This document shows, piece by piece, positions 11,882-21,217 of a DNA stretch of 27,990 nucleotides. Location: positions 1 to 27,990 of the IMG/VR virus record IMGVR_UViG_3300033143_002937; one strand, written 5' to 3'. Both the position numbers and the translations under genes were made by a program. Numbering within the stretch: position 1 is the stretch's first letter; every line of letters starts with the position of its first letter. The notes beneath the pieces are model-generated. The model was not told the DNA's origin and did not search any database. It worked only from the letters and a program-made list of their open reading frames with translations. Origin of the DNA: a virus.

Positions 11882-14026
11882 ATGACAGACAACGACTCAA
11901 AATTAAGTGCAAAAGACAAGATTCACCAAGAGGCTTTAGAGAGATTTAAGCTTTGTGAAGAGGCCAATGTTAACATCAACAAAGAGGCCAAGACAGATCT
12001 CAAGTTTAGAAAGGGTGACCATTGGCCCGATGACATTAGAAATACCAGGAATCAAGACAACAGACCTTGCTTAACTATTAACAAAATGCCTCAGTTCATT
12101 AGAAAAGTATCTAATGACCAGAAACAAAACAGACCAGCAATAGATGTAAATCCAGTTGATGATTATGCTGATATTGAAACTGCTGAGGTATTACAAGGAT
12201 TAATTAGAAATATTGAGAATGTAAGTGATGCTGAGTATGCTTATGATAAGGCCTTTGAGGGTGCGGCATCAGCTTCATTTGGTTACTTCAGGGTTATCAC
12301 TGACTATGTTGGTGACAGTTCTTTTGAGCAAGAAGTACGCATTGATATGATTGATAACCCTTTTAAGGTAACATTAGACCCTTACCACATTAAGCCTGAT
12401 GGTTCTGATTCTAAGTTTGGTTTTATCTGGGATACCATGACCAAAGCTGAGTTTAAAGAGGCTTATGGTGAAAGCAAGCTTGCAAAGCATTCTGACTGGG
12501 AAATTGTAGGGGCTGACAACAAGGGCTGGGCTGGTGAGGATGAGGTAAGAGTTGCTGAATATTTCTACAAAGACATAAAAAAGATTATGCTCTATGAGTT
12601 ATCTGATGGTGAGAAATACTTTGAAGATGAGTTGCCGGAAAAGAATGAAAACGACGAGTATTTTATAATGCAAGAATATCAAGATGAGTATGGTGATATT
12701 TTTGAAGAACAAGAGGTTTTAACAGTTGAAAACAAGAGAATGTCACAAAGGTGCACAATAAAATGGCTTAAAATCAATGCTATTGAGATTTTAGAGGAGA
12801 CTGTGTGGCCTGGTTCTCATATTCCAATTATCCCAGTATATGGTGATGTAATAAACATTGATGGTGAGATCATTAGGGAGTCTGTGATAAGGCACGCTAG
12901 GGACTCACAACAGATTTTAAACTTCTGGGCATCTACTGAAGCTGAGACTATTACTTTGGCACCAAAGGCACCTTACATCGGTGCAGCTGGTCAGTTCAAA
13001 GGGCATGAGCAAGCATGGGCGCAAGCTAATACTAAGAACTATCCTTATTTAGAATATACCCCGACTTCACATGAGGGCATGATGGTAGCACCACCACAGA
13101 GGCAAGCATTTGAGCCACCTGTGATGGCTATCACACAAGCCAGGGCATTAGCCAATGATGATATAAAGGCAACCACAGGCATTTATGACACTTCTTTAGG
13201 TGGTGCAAGTAATGAAACAAGTGGCATTGCTATACAGAGAAGAAATGTACAATCTGAAATATCTAATTTTCACTTAATAGATAACCTCTCCAAGTCAATT
13301 AGACATTGTGGCAGAATCTTAGTTGAGATTATCCCTAAGATTTATGACACAGAGAGAGTGATTAGAACACTTGGCTTAGATGGTAAGCAAGATAGGTTGC
13401 TTATTAATAGTGCACAGAATCTATTAGAGGGCCAGAAAAGAGCCTATGATTTTAGTGTTGGAAAATATGATGTTGTTGTCACCACGGGCCCTAGTTATGA
13501 GACTAAACGTCAAGAGGCAAGAGACTCAATGATTCAAATGAGTGGTGCTAACCCTAAGTTTGCTGAGGTTGCTGGTGATTTATTGGTTCAAAATATGGAC
13601 TGGCCAGGGGCTAAGGAAATAGCAGAGAGAATTAAGAAGACAATGCCACCGGAAATAGTTGGGGATGATGAGGATGAAATGCCACCACAAGCAAAGGCTG
13701 TGTTAGCTCAACTCACTCAACAACTAGAGGGAATGAAACAGGAGCTAATGCAAGCTCAAGACATTATAAAGACTGATTCAATTGGTATTCAATCAAAAGA
13801 GCGCATTGAGACCATGAAAATACAAGCTGATTTAAAGAAAGAGGTTGTGAAGATTCAAGGCACTAAAGAGGTTGAGGTTTTAAAGGGTCAAATTGACATC
13901 TTACAAGAGAGATTAAAGACCTTAGATACTTTAGAGCCTATTGATGAAATCATAGAAGATCAAATTGACTTTGATTACAATCAACCTCAGACAATGACAG
14001 CAAATCCATTGCCAGAGGGTTATTAA
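11882..14026 (+). CDS. P22-like portal protein
   Basis: 714 residues, near the 725 of P22 gp1. Family sequence includes the N-terminal KFRKGDHWPDDIR and NRPCLTINKMP, FRVITDY, and the central NFWASTEAETI and GIAIQRRN. The C-terminal part is a Gln-rich helical barrel-like region. Twelve copies form the DNA gate at one head vertex and bind terminase and the gp4-like factor. It lies right after the large terminase, as in P22-type phages. Confidence 0.9.
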   Translation: MTDNDSKLSAKDKIHQEALERFKLCEEANVNINKEAKTDLKFRKGDHWPDDIRNTRNQDNRPCLTINKMPQFIRKVSNDQKQNRPAIDVNPVDDYADIETAEVLQGLIRNIENVSDAEYAYDKAFEGAASASFGYFRVITDYVGDSSFEQEVRIDMIDNPFKVTLDPYHIKPDGSDSKFGFIWDTMTKAEFKEAYGESKLAKHSDWEIVGADNKGWAGEDEVRVAEYFYKDIKKIMLYELSDGEKYFEDELPEKNENDEYFIMQEYQDEYGDIFEEQEVLTVENKRMSQRCTIKWLKINAIEILEETVWPGSHIPIIPVYGDVINIDGEIIRESVIRHARDSQQILNFWASTEAETITLAPKAPYIGAAGQFKGHEQAWAQANTKNYPYLEYTPTSHEGMMVAPPQRQAFEPPVMAITQARALANDDIKATTGIYDTSLGGASNETSGIAIQRRNVQSEISNFHLIDNLSKSIRHCGRILVEIIPKIYDTERVIRTLGLDGKQDRLLINSAQNLLEGQKRAYDFSVGKYDVVVTTGPSYETKRQEARDSMIQMSGANPKFAEVAGDLLVQNMDWPGAKEIAERIKKTMPPEIVGDDEDEMPPQAKAVLAQLTQQLEGMKQELMQAQDIIKTDSIGIQSKERIETMKIQADLKKEVVKIQGTKEVEVLKGQIDILQERLKTLDTLEPIDEIIEDQIDFDYNQPQTMTANPLPEGY

Positions 14027-14044
14027 GATAATTATTAATTAAAC

Positions 14045-14068
14045 TTACCCATGAGTCACATGGGGTAA
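14045..14068 (+). promoter_or_regulatory. Hairpin between portal and scaffold genes
   Basis: TTACCCATG (14045-14053) pairs with CATGGGGTAA (14059-14068), one base bulged, around loop AGTCA. It ends 19 bases before the scaffold ATG, and an AGAGGGG site lies between. No T-run follows; an mRNA processing or translation role is possible. Confidence 0.4.
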
Positions 14069-14087
14069 AAATATGTAGAGGGGCAAA

Positions 14088-15050
14088 ATGTCAATTACAG
14101 TAGAAACACCAGAGAGCATCTTAGAAGATGTTACAGAAGAGGCTACCTTAGAGCAATCTAAGCAGGGCCAAGAACAAGAATCTGAGTCTAGCGACGAAAA
14201 AGAAACTGAGGAGTCAGACCCTCAAGATGAATCTGAAGAAGAGGTTGAAGAGACTGAAGAATCTGAGGATGAGTCAAGTGATGATGAGGCAGAATCTGAG
14301 GATGATGAGTCTGAAGAGGAGCCAGAAAAAGAAGCAAAGCCAAAGAGAAAAAGTGGTTTTAAAAAGCGTATTGATAAACTCAATAAGCGCGTATCTGATA
14401 GGGATTCAGAGATTGATAGTCTTAGAAGGCGATTAGCTGACCAGGACAGACCTCCAGAGAAGAAAGAAGAACCACAAGAAAGCACTAGTAAGTCAGAAGC
14501 TCCAAATATGGATGATTTTGATGATTATAGCGACTACATACAAGCTCTAACCGATTATAAAGTAACAAAAGCACTTGCAGCTGATAAGGCTGAGTCTAAA
14601 AAACAACAAGAGCAAACTTCTTTTCAAAAGAAGGTCGATGACTTTAAATCAAAAGCGCAAGCATTTGCCGAGGTTACAGAAGACTTTGAAGAGGTGATAA
14701 AAGACCTTGATGGGATCGATGTATCTCCAAAACTGCAAATGGCTCTAATTGAGTCTGAAATTGCACCGGAATTAATGTATGAGCTAGCAAAGAATCCTGA
14801 AGAATATAAGCGGATAAATCAGCTTAGTGATTCTGGTATTCAAAGAGCACTAGGGCGCATTGAGGCTAAAATTGAATTTTCAAAAGAACCATCTTCACCA
14901 AAAACTAAAATTAAGAAAAAGACGAATGCTCAAAGACCTTTGGAAAAAGTTGGCACCAAGGGAAAAGGCACAGCAAGGTCAGTATATGATACTGATTTAA
15001 GTCAGAAAGACTTTGAAAGGCTGCGCAACGAGCAATTAAGAAATAAATAG
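14088..15050 (+). CDS. Capsid scaffolding protein (predicted)
   Basis: A 320-residue protein between portal and coat, where P22-type phages encode the scaffold. The first 85 residues are an extreme Glu/Asp/Ser-rich low-complexity tail. A basic linker (KPKRKSGFKKRIDKLNKRV), a coiled-coil region and a helical C-terminus with a basic segment (KTKIKKKTNAQRP) follow; P22 scaffold binds coat through a basic C-terminal domain. The call rests on position and composition. Confidence 0.75.
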   Translation: MSITVETPESILEDVTEEATLEQSKQGQEQESESSDEKETEESDPQDESEEEVEETEESEDESSDDEAESEDDESEEEPEKEAKPKRKSGFKKRIDKLNKRVSDRDSEIDSLRRRLADQDRPPEKKEEPQESTSKSEAPNMDDFDDYSDYIQALTDYKVTKALAADKAESKKQQEQTSFQKKVDDFKSKAQAFAEVTEDFEEVIKDLDGIDVSPKLQMALIESEIAPELMYELAKNPEEYKRINQLSDSGIQRALGRIEAKIEFSKEPSSPKTKIKKKTNAQRPLEKVGTKGKGTARSVYDTDLSQKDFERLRNEQLRNK

Positions 15051-15070
15051 CCACAGATAGGACTTTAAAA

Positions 15071-16270
15071 ATGAGTAATTCTTTACTAAATATCTCAATG
15101 ATTACCAAAGAATCTTTGAGAATCTTAAAAAATGAGCTTGGCTTTGCCAAAGGTGTTAACCGTCAATATGATGACCAGTTCTCTAAAAAGGGTGCTAAAA
15201 TTGGTAGTGTTATCAATATTAGAAAACCAGTTAGATACACTGTAAGTGATGGCCCAGCTTTAGAGCTTCAAAACATTTCAGATCAGTCTGAAGCGTTAAC
15301 TCTTGATTCTCAAAAGCACGTTGGATTTCAGTTTTCAAGCAAAGAGCTTTCTTTGAATATTAATGAGTTTTCAGCTAGATACATCAAGCCAGCAATTTGT
15401 TCTTTATCGAATAAGATTGATTTTGATGGTCTTAGTTTGTTCAAAGATGTTTATCAATCAACTGGTGCAGCTGGTACAACTCCAAACACTTTTGCAATCT
15501 TAACTGATGCTGGTACTAAGCTTTCAAACGCTGCGGCTCCATTAGAAGACAGACAAATGTGTTTTAACCCAGCAGCTTCTGGCTCAATGGCTGATGCTTT
15601 AAAAGGTTTGTTTCAATCTCAAGAAAAAATCAAAGAACAGTATGAAAAAGGCCTTATGGGTATTGCTGGTGGTTTTTCTTGTAAGATGGATCAAAACGTA
15701 CGTCAACACACTGTTGGTGCTCACGGTGGCACGCCATTAGTTAATGGAGCTTCTCAAACAGGTGCTGCATTAGTGACAGATGGTTGGTCAAGTGGGGCTG
15801 TTACTTTAAATCAAGGTGATGTTTTCACTTTGGTTGGAGTTAACTCGGTTAATCCTCAAAGCAGAGAAAGCACTGGTCAATTACAACAGTTTGTTGTTAC
15901 TGCTCAGATTTCAGACACTACTGGTGACATGACTATTGCTATTAGCCCTTCTATTGTTACAAGTGGAGCTTATCAAACAGTTGATGCTTCACCAGCTGAT
16001 GGTGCTGCAATTGTAGTAATGGGAACTGCCTCAACAGCTTACCCACAAAACTTAGCATTCCACAAAGATGCTTTTGTTTTAGGTACTGCTGATTTAGAGC
16101 TTCCAGGTGGTGTTGATATGTCTGCAAGAGCTTCTGATGACGAGAGTGGTTTATCACTAAGAATTGTTAGAGCTTATGACATTAATAATGACACTTTCCC
16201 TTGCCGTATTGACGTGCTTTATGGCTGGAAAACAGTTTACAGCGAGCTTGCAGATAGAGTTTGGGGATAA
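15071..16270 (+). CDS. P22-like major coat protein
   Basis: 399 residues (P22 gp5 has 430). N-terminal MITKESLRILKNELGFAKGV, then RYDDQF-like QYDDQFSKKGAKIGSVINI and RKPVRYTV, are characteristic of the P22 coat family. A Ser/Thr/Gly-rich stretch after residue 215 would be the inserted domain region. It forms the head lattice. The start follows AGGA. A hairpin follows the gene at 16293-16316. Confidence 0.9.
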   Translation: MSNSLLNISMITKESLRILKNELGFAKGVNRQYDDQFSKKGAKIGSVINIRKPVRYTVSDGPALELQNISDQSEALTLDSQKHVGFQFSSKELSLNINEFSARYIKPAICSLSNKIDFDGLSLFKDVYQSTGAAGTTPNTFAILTDAGTKLSNAAAPLEDRQMCFNPAASGSMADALKGLFQSQEKIKEQYEKGLMGIAGGFSCKMDQNVRQHTVGAHGGTPLVNGASQTGAALVTDGWSSGAVTLNQGDVFTLVGVNSVNPQSRESTGQLQQFVVTAQISDTTGDMTIAISPSIVTSGAYQTVDASPADGAAIVVMGTASTAYPQNLAFHKDAFVLGTADLELPGGVDMSARASDDESGLSLRIVRAYDINNDTFPCRIDVLYGWKTVYSELADRVWG

Positions 16271-16292
16271 TTTAAACAATACCTTCAAAGTG

Positions 16293-16316
16293 GTGGCCTG
16301 ATACTTTTCGGGTCAC
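16293..16316 (+). promoter_or_regulatory. Hairpin downstream of the coat gene
   Basis: GTGGCCTGA (16293-16301) pairs with TCGGGTCAC (16308-16316), nine pairs including two wobbles, around loop TACTTT. No T-run follows, so it is not a standard terminator. It may protect coat mRNA from 3' decay, or partly pause transcription. Confidence 0.4.
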
Positions 16317-16351
16317 AAAGTAAATAAACAATTTAAAAAAGGAATATTAAA

Positions 16352-16621
16352 ATGCAAAACGATACACAATCGAATTTAGTAGAAACAAAAGAAAGCCCTG
16401 ATGGTGAGAGAATAGGACAATCAGCAACTAGCAAAATCAGCTTCCATGGAGCAACACCAGTTGCACAACAGGCAGCGGCTGGCAATGTTACTGGCTTTAC
16501 AGCTGGTTCAAGCACAGCGGCTCTTGTTGATTCAACTCACACAGGAAATGTTGGTTCATCAGCTTATACAGTATCAGATATTGTATTTGCTTTGAAAACA
16601 CTTGGCTTAATGGCTGAATAA
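16352..16621 (+). CDS. Small head-associated structural protein (predicted)
   Basis: An 89-residue protein. ISFHGATPVAQQ, a Gly/Thr/Ser-rich middle and a final YTVSDIVFALKTLGLMA match a short repeated motif common in phage virion proteins (head fibres and decoration proteins). It comes directly after coat and before a strong terminator, which supports a head role. The exact function is inferred. Confidence 0.6.
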   Translation: MQNDTQSNLVETKESPDGERIGQSATSKISFHGATPVAQQAAAGNVTGFTAGSSTAALVDSTHTGNVGSSAYTVSDIVFALKTLGLMAE

Positions 16622-16632
16622 ACAAAACTAGG

Positions 16633-16653
16633 CCCCTCTTTATGAGGGGTTTT
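16633..16653 (+). terminator. Rho-independent terminator after head genes
   Basis: CCCCTC (16633-16638), loop TTTAT, GAGGGG (16644-16649) form a perfect six-pair GC-rich stem followed by TTTT. It separates head genes from the next gene at 16675 and would cut expression downstream relative to coat. Confidence 0.85.
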
Positions 16654-16674
16654 CATTTAACAAAAGAGGATTAA

Positions 16675-17523
16675 ATGAAATATTTATTTTTAATTGCAAC
16701 TTTAATTTTTGTAAGTTGCCAGGCTGTTGCCAAGGTTGACTTACCTTTTAAAATACAGCACGCAGTAGACCTAATAGAGTCTAACTTTGGCGATAAAGTA
16801 GTCATAAGCCCTAAAACTGTTTTAAAATTCGGAAGGTCTTTACAGGTCAATACATCTACTTACGCTACATTAATGACCTTACCATCGGGCGTATATAATG
16901 AGACTTATGCAACAACAAATGCCATTGATAAGTTTTCAAGCTCAAATGCTGGCGATACACAAAGCATAGTTGTAGAGGGTCATAAACTAGTAGGCACTGA
17001 TTTTGTTTTTGTGAGACAAACTGTCACATTGGTAGGGCAAACAGAAACAGCCTTAACAACTGCACTTGCCAGAGTATCAAGAGTTTACAATAACAATTCT
17101 ACTGATTTTGCTGGCATAATTTATATTTATGAAGATGACACTGTAACTGCTGGGGTGCCACAGACTGATGCCAAAGTGCATTTAATGATATCAGCAGGCC
17201 AAACAAATCAAAGCGAGAAAACAGCAACCACAATAAGCTCAACAGAGTATTTAATAATCACCTCAGCCTTTGGGTCTGTTAATACAAAAGCCTCAACCCC
17301 TCTTGCTGACCTTCAAATTCAAATTAGGCTGTATGGTAAGGTTTTTAGAACTGTAGCCATTGCAGCAATAGCCACAGCAGGGTCAAACAGCGTCACGGTT
17401 AGTTTTGATCCAGTTGTAGTTATACCAAAAAATGCAGATATAAGAATAAGAGCTTTAGGCTCAGCAAACAACATTGATGTATCAGGTTGGTTTAGTGGTT
17501 ATTTTGCTAAGATAAAACAATAA
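16675..17523 (+). CDS. Putative virion-associated protein with N-terminal signal sequence
   Basis: 282 residues. The N-terminus MKYLFLIATLIFVSCQAVA is a signal peptide: charged start, hydrophobic core, then either AVA cleavage or a weak lipobox at Cys15. The rest (FGRSLQVNTSTYATLMTLPS, VTLVGQTETALTTALARVSR, ITSAFGSVN) resembles a capsid-associated family common in marine phages, which normally begins in the cytoplasm without a signal. An AGAGGA site precedes the ATG. A signal on a gene between coat and tail genes is odd. It may be exported, or the segment may be structural. Confidence 0.6.
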   Translation: MKYLFLIATLIFVSCQAVAKVDLPFKIQHAVDLIESNFGDKVVISPKTVLKFGRSLQVNTSTYATLMTLPSGVYNETYATTNAIDKFSSSNAGDTQSIVVEGHKLVGTDFVFVRQTVTLVGQTETALTTALARVSRVYNNNSTDFAGIIYIYEDDTVTAGVPQTDAKVHLMISAGQTNQSEKTATTISSTEYLIITSAFGSVNTKASTPLADLQIQIRLYGKVFRTVAIAAIATAGSNSVTVSFDPVVVIPKNADIRIRALGSANNIDVSGWFSGYFAKIKQ

Positions 17524-17538
17524 AAAAGGATTAAAAGA

Positions 17539-17790
17539 ATGATTAAACAATACCCAAAAGTGATTTATAAGGGCGGTAAAGTTAGCCCTGAAAAAGAGAA
17601 TTATTGGATAGTTAAAAACTATGAAGAACACATGGCAAAGTTAGAAGAATGGGGTGACAAAAGACCTGATGAGGTTGTAAATCCTACAAAAATAGATGAT
17701 AATAATTTAAAAGTCTCTGACAACTCTATAAAAGAGGATAAACCCAGACGCAAAAAGAAAGCCAAAAAGGTAAGTAGAAAAAAAGCGTAA
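17539..17790 (+). CDS. Small structural-region protein with basic tail (83 aa)
   Basis: An 83-residue protein. The N-terminus YPKVIYKGGKV resembles a short phage-module domain found near head-tail genes. A charged linker follows, then a strongly basic end (KPRRKKKAKKVSRKKA) that could bind DNA. It starts after AAAGGA. Position before the gp4-like gene suggests a head-completion or DNA-contact role; unproven. Confidence 0.55.
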   Translation: MIKQYPKVIYKGGKVSPEKENYWIVKNYEEHMAKLEEWGDKRPDEVVNPTKIDDNNLKVSDNSIKEDKPRRKKKAKKVSRKKA

Positions 17791-17804
17791 AAGGGGTTTA
17801 ATCT

Positions 17805-18515
17805 ATGGCAACAGCCGCAGAGATAATAGAGAACGGATTAAGAAAACTAGGGGTTATAGCAAGCGGTGCAGACCCTTCTAGTGCTGAGCAAGCTGATGGT
17901 TTAACGGCATTAAATGAAATGATTGAGTCGTTTTCCAATGAGTCAGTCTTTATTTTTGATGATAATGAAGAGACCTTTTTGCTAACAACTTCAAAAGCTT
18001 CTTACACAATGGGATCCGGTGGTGATTTTGACACCACAAGGCCTTTAAAGATCAGTAAGGCAAGAATACAACTAAACACTTCAAATCCAGTTATAGAACT
18101 AAGAATGGACATTTTGTCCCTTGATGAGTGGGCTAAGATTGTCCAAAAAAACATCAGTTCAAACATTCCTAGATCAATTTATATTGATTACAGTTACCCT
18201 TTAGCAACCATAAATGTTTATCCAATACCTAGTGTTGCTCAGAGTATTATTTTAAATTCAATGAAAGTAGTGCAGAGTTTTGCAACAGCAGCAACAGCTG
18301 TGAGCTTACCACCTGGCTACAATAGAATGCTCACCTACAACTTTGCTGTTGAGGTGGCTAGTGAGTATGGGGTTGAGCCAAGCCCAACAGTGCAAAGAAT
18401 AGCAAACGAATCTAAGGCCAATATAATGAGGTTAAACACAAAACTACCTTTATCAAATAATGGTATTGCAGATATGCTAAATGGCGCACCTTTTAACTGG
18501 CTAACAGGTCAATAA
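17805..18515 (+). CDS. P22 gp4-like tail accessory factor
   Basis: 236 residues. Helical N-terminus (ATAAEIIENGLRKLGV), then family features EMIESFSNES and RPLKISKARI, a SLDEW motif, and LPPGYNRMLTYNFAVEVASEYG near residues 167-188. In P22, gp4 attaches to the portal after packaging and starts tail assembly. The next gene is gp10-like, completing the expected pair. Confidence 0.85.
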   Translation: MATAAEIIENGLRKLGVIASGADPSSAEQADGLTALNEMIESFSNESVFIFDDNEETFLLTTSKASYTMGSGGDFDTTRPLKISKARIQLNTSNPVIELRMDILSLDEWAKIVQKNISSNIPRSIYIDYSYPLATINVYPIPSVAQSIILNSMKVVQSFATAATAVSLPPGYNRMLTYNFAVEVASEYGVEPSPTVQRIANESKANIMRLNTKLPLSNNGIADMLNGAPFNWLTGQ

Positions 18516-20723
18516 ATGAAATTAGAAGGCTTTGTAAATGGTGCTTATACTTTAGACTCTGTGAATGTAGACGCTCAAAGATGCGTTAATCTTTACCCTG
18601 AAGCTATTGAGAGTGGAACAGGTAAGGGTGGTAATCAAGGTTATTTAAAGAACACTCCAGGGTTAGAGGCCATAACAACAGTTGGCAATGGCCCAATTAG
18701 GATGATTCACAGAGACGCAAATAATAGGATTTTTATAGCCAGCGGTGATGAGCTTTATAGATATGCTGCTGATGATGATCAAGAGACAATTTTGTGGGCT
18801 GATAAGTTTATAAATGGTGGTGTCGATTCAGGTTGGATAGGTACAGACTCTGGGAATATAACAATCTCAACAGACAATTTCCACAAGTCATCAGGCATTA
18901 GCTTAGATTATTGGTACACAGGAGCTAAAGTTAAATTCACAGTAACATCAGGAACAGCACCCTCTGGCATTATAGAGGATGAAGAATATTATTTAATTTA
19001 TGTAGCGACTCAAGATTTCAAACTAGCCACAACTTTAGAGAATGCCTACAATGGGGTGGCCATTGACATCACTAACGCTGGGGCAGGAGTTTATAAATTC
19101 CTACAAGTCACAGGTGAAATAAGAATAAACTTAAAGAAAGGTGATATTGATTTTGGGACAAACACCTTTTCTTACCCTGATGGTCATAATCTAATAAGCG
19201 GTGATAGAGTATTTTTGGGGTCACATGGGTGCGATCTACCAACAGGATTAACCCACTTCTTTGATGGGATTTCTGTTTTTACTTTATACTTTGTTATTAA
19301 AGACTCAGCAAATTCTTTCAGGCTAGCAACTTCAATTGCTAATGTTGTTTCAGACACAGATGTTTCTTTTTCTGACCCTGGCACTTTAGTGTCAAAAGTA
19401 TCAAAGTCGAGTTTTATTAAGAATGACAAGATACTGCTTAGTATTTACCCTACAGAGGTAAATTTTGGCACAAGCACAGGGAGGGTTACAGCATCATCAA
19501 GTAGACCAGGAGCAACTGAATATTCTGTTTTAGGTCTGATGTGTGATGGAAATACCCCTATACAATTTGATGGGACTACTAATAACCCATTTCTTAAAGA
19601 TGCAACTCAATTTTTCAGCAGTGAGCCTGGCTTTTGGGTTAGAGTAGATGGTGAGCAGTATCATAGCACGTCTACTGTAATTGACATTGCTTTTTCTGAA
19701 GCTTCACACATTGACTGGATTGATGGCTATTTTATTTTGTCTAAAAAACTGACACCTTTTTTCTACACATCAGCATTAAATGATTTAACAGTTGATGCTT
19801 TGAGTTTTGCACAAGCTGAGGGTAGCCCAGATTTAATTATGTCTATAATTTCAAACGTAAGAGATTTGTGGGTATTTGGTGAGCGAACAACAGAGGTTTA
19901 TGTAAACACAGGTAATCCGGATTTTCCTTTTGAGAGAATACAGTCAGGGTTTATAGAGATAGGTTGTGCAGCTGCAAATAGTGTTAATAAAATAGAGGGT
20001 GTTGTTTTCTGGCTAGGCAGGTCTTCTGATGGTGAGGGTGTTGTTTATATGGCAAGTGGTATGCAACCACAAAAAATAAGCACGCATCCAATAGAGCAAG
20101 CCATAAGCAGTTATGCTGATATTTCAACAGCAACATCATATACTTATCAATCAAATGGTCACAAGTTTTATGTTTTAAATTTTGATGAGGCCACATGGGT
20201 CTTTGATATGTCAACAGGCACTTGGCATGAGAGAGCTTATACAAATTCAGGTGTTTTAGAAAGGCATAGAGGTGATACGAATTGTTATGACCAGAATGCT
20301 CAAGATCATCTAGTGGGTGATTATTCAACTAACAATTTATATAAATTTAGTGACACAATTTATGAAGATAACGGCAACACGATTACAAGATTAAGAACTT
20401 TACCCCATTACAGTAATGAGAATTACCAAATGTTTTGGGATGAACTTTGGTTGGATATGCAAACAGGAGTGGGCTTGGCGAGTGGTCAAGGTAGTGACCC
20501 TCAGGTGATGTTAGACTGGTCTGATGATGGTGGTCACACATGGTCTGATGAGAGTTGGACAAGTGCAGGTGGTCAATCCGGCGGCATTGGTGAGTATGCC
20601 ACAAGAGTTAGGTGGCGCAGGTTAGGTAGAGCTAGGGATAGAATTTTACGCTTTAAAATAACAGATCCAGTAAAGACAATTCTAATTGCAGCTTATGTGA
20701 AAGTTAGGCAGGGGTTTAATTAA
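18516..20723 (+). CDS. P22 gp10-like packaged-DNA stabilisation protein, enlarged
   Basis: 735 residues against 472 for P22 gp10. The N-terminus (FVNGAYTLDSVNVDAQRCVN, LKNTPGLE) and the second half (SNVRDLWVFGERTTEVYVNT, SDGEGVVYMASG, ATRVRWRRLGRARDRILRF) match the gp10 family, which forms the tail hub below gp4. Residues 111-293 are an insert with two similar modules, each with a Y(Y/F)-hydrophobic-Val stretch then F(K/R)LATS/T and a closing aspartate-rich turn. The insert accounts for most of the extra length. It directly abuts the gp4-like gene. Confidence 0.8.
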   Translation: MKLEGFVNGAYTLDSVNVDAQRCVNLYPEAIESGTGKGGNQGYLKNTPGLEAITTVGNGPIRMIHRDANNRIFIASGDELYRYAADDDQETILWADKFINGGVDSGWIGTDSGNITISTDNFHKSSGISLDYWYTGAKVKFTVTSGTAPSGIIEDEEYYLIYVATQDFKLATTLENAYNGVAIDITNAGAGVYKFLQVTGEIRINLKKGDIDFGTNTFSYPDGHNLISGDRVFLGSHGCDLPTGLTHFFDGISVFTLYFVIKDSANSFRLATSIANVVSDTDVSFSDPGTLVSKVSKSSFIKNDKILLSIYPTEVNFGTSTGRVTASSSRPGATEYSVLGLMCDGNTPIQFDGTTNNPFLKDATQFFSSEPGFWVRVDGEQYHSTSTVIDIAFSEASHIDWIDGYFILSKKLTPFFYTSALNDLTVDALSFAQAEGSPDLIMSIISNVRDLWVFGERTTEVYVNTGNPDFPFERIQSGFIEIGCAAANSVNKIEGVVFWLGRSSDGEGVVYMASGMQPQKISTHPIEQAISSYADISTATSYTYQSNGHKFYVLNFDEATWVFDMSTGTWHERAYTNSGVLERHRGDTNCYDQNAQDHLVGDYSTNNLYKFSDTIYEDNGNTITRLRTLPHYSNENYQMFWDELWLDMQTGVGLASGQGSDPQVMLDWSDDGGHTWSDESWTSAGGQSGGIGEYATRVRWRRLGRARDRILRFKITDPVKTILIAAYVKVRQGFN

Positions 20724-21217
20724 TGGCTAATATTTTAAAATCATTCAAACTGCCTATAAAAGATAATTTGCTTGATGCAAATGGGTCTTTGGTAAGGTCT
20801 TGGCAATGGTTTTTTCTAAATATTCAAGATTTATTAGTGCCAATGGGTCAAGAAAGAGCTTTTGATTTAGTCAATGCTCAAACAAGTGCTGCTGACATTA
20901 AAAACTTAGTTTTCAGCAAATCAGGTACAACAGGAGTAATTGTAGAATACATAGTGCAGAGAATAACTGCCTCTGTTGAATTAACAGAGTTTGGTTCATT
21001 TGGTTGTGTGTATAATCCTACAAGTGAAGACTGGTCTTTGTTTGCAATTTCAGAAAATAACCCAGACAATGCTAATATAGTTTTTTCAATAACAGCAGCT
21101 GGGCAAGTTCAATACACAACTTCAAACGAGTCTGGCACTGAGTCTATTAGTAAAATATGGCATAGAGCCAGGACAATGGCTGGTAAACATAATTTATACT
21201 CAAAGGTGAATAGATAA
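20723..21217 (+). CDS. Tail-region structural protein (predicted, 164 aa)
   Basis: A 164-residue protein with an N-terminal GSLVRSWQWFFLNIQDLL segment of the type found in small phage tail adaptors, then strand-rich sequence. Its ATG overlaps the gp10-like stop (TAATG) and its own stop overlaps the next start. Structural role inferred from place and composition. Confidence 0.55.
   Translation: MANILKSFKLPIKDNLLDANGSLVRSWQWFFLNIQDLLVPMGQERAFDLVNAQTSAADIKNLVFSKSGTTGVIVEYIVQRITASVELTEFGSFGCVYNPTSEDWSLFAISENNPDNANIVFSITAAGQVQYTTSNESGTESISKIWHRARTMAGKHNLYSKVNR

Noticed and set aside
14222-14485. Ser-rich leftward open frame opposite the scaffold gene
   Set aside because: It is the complement of the acidic Glu/Asp/Ser repeat of the scaffold; no start signals.
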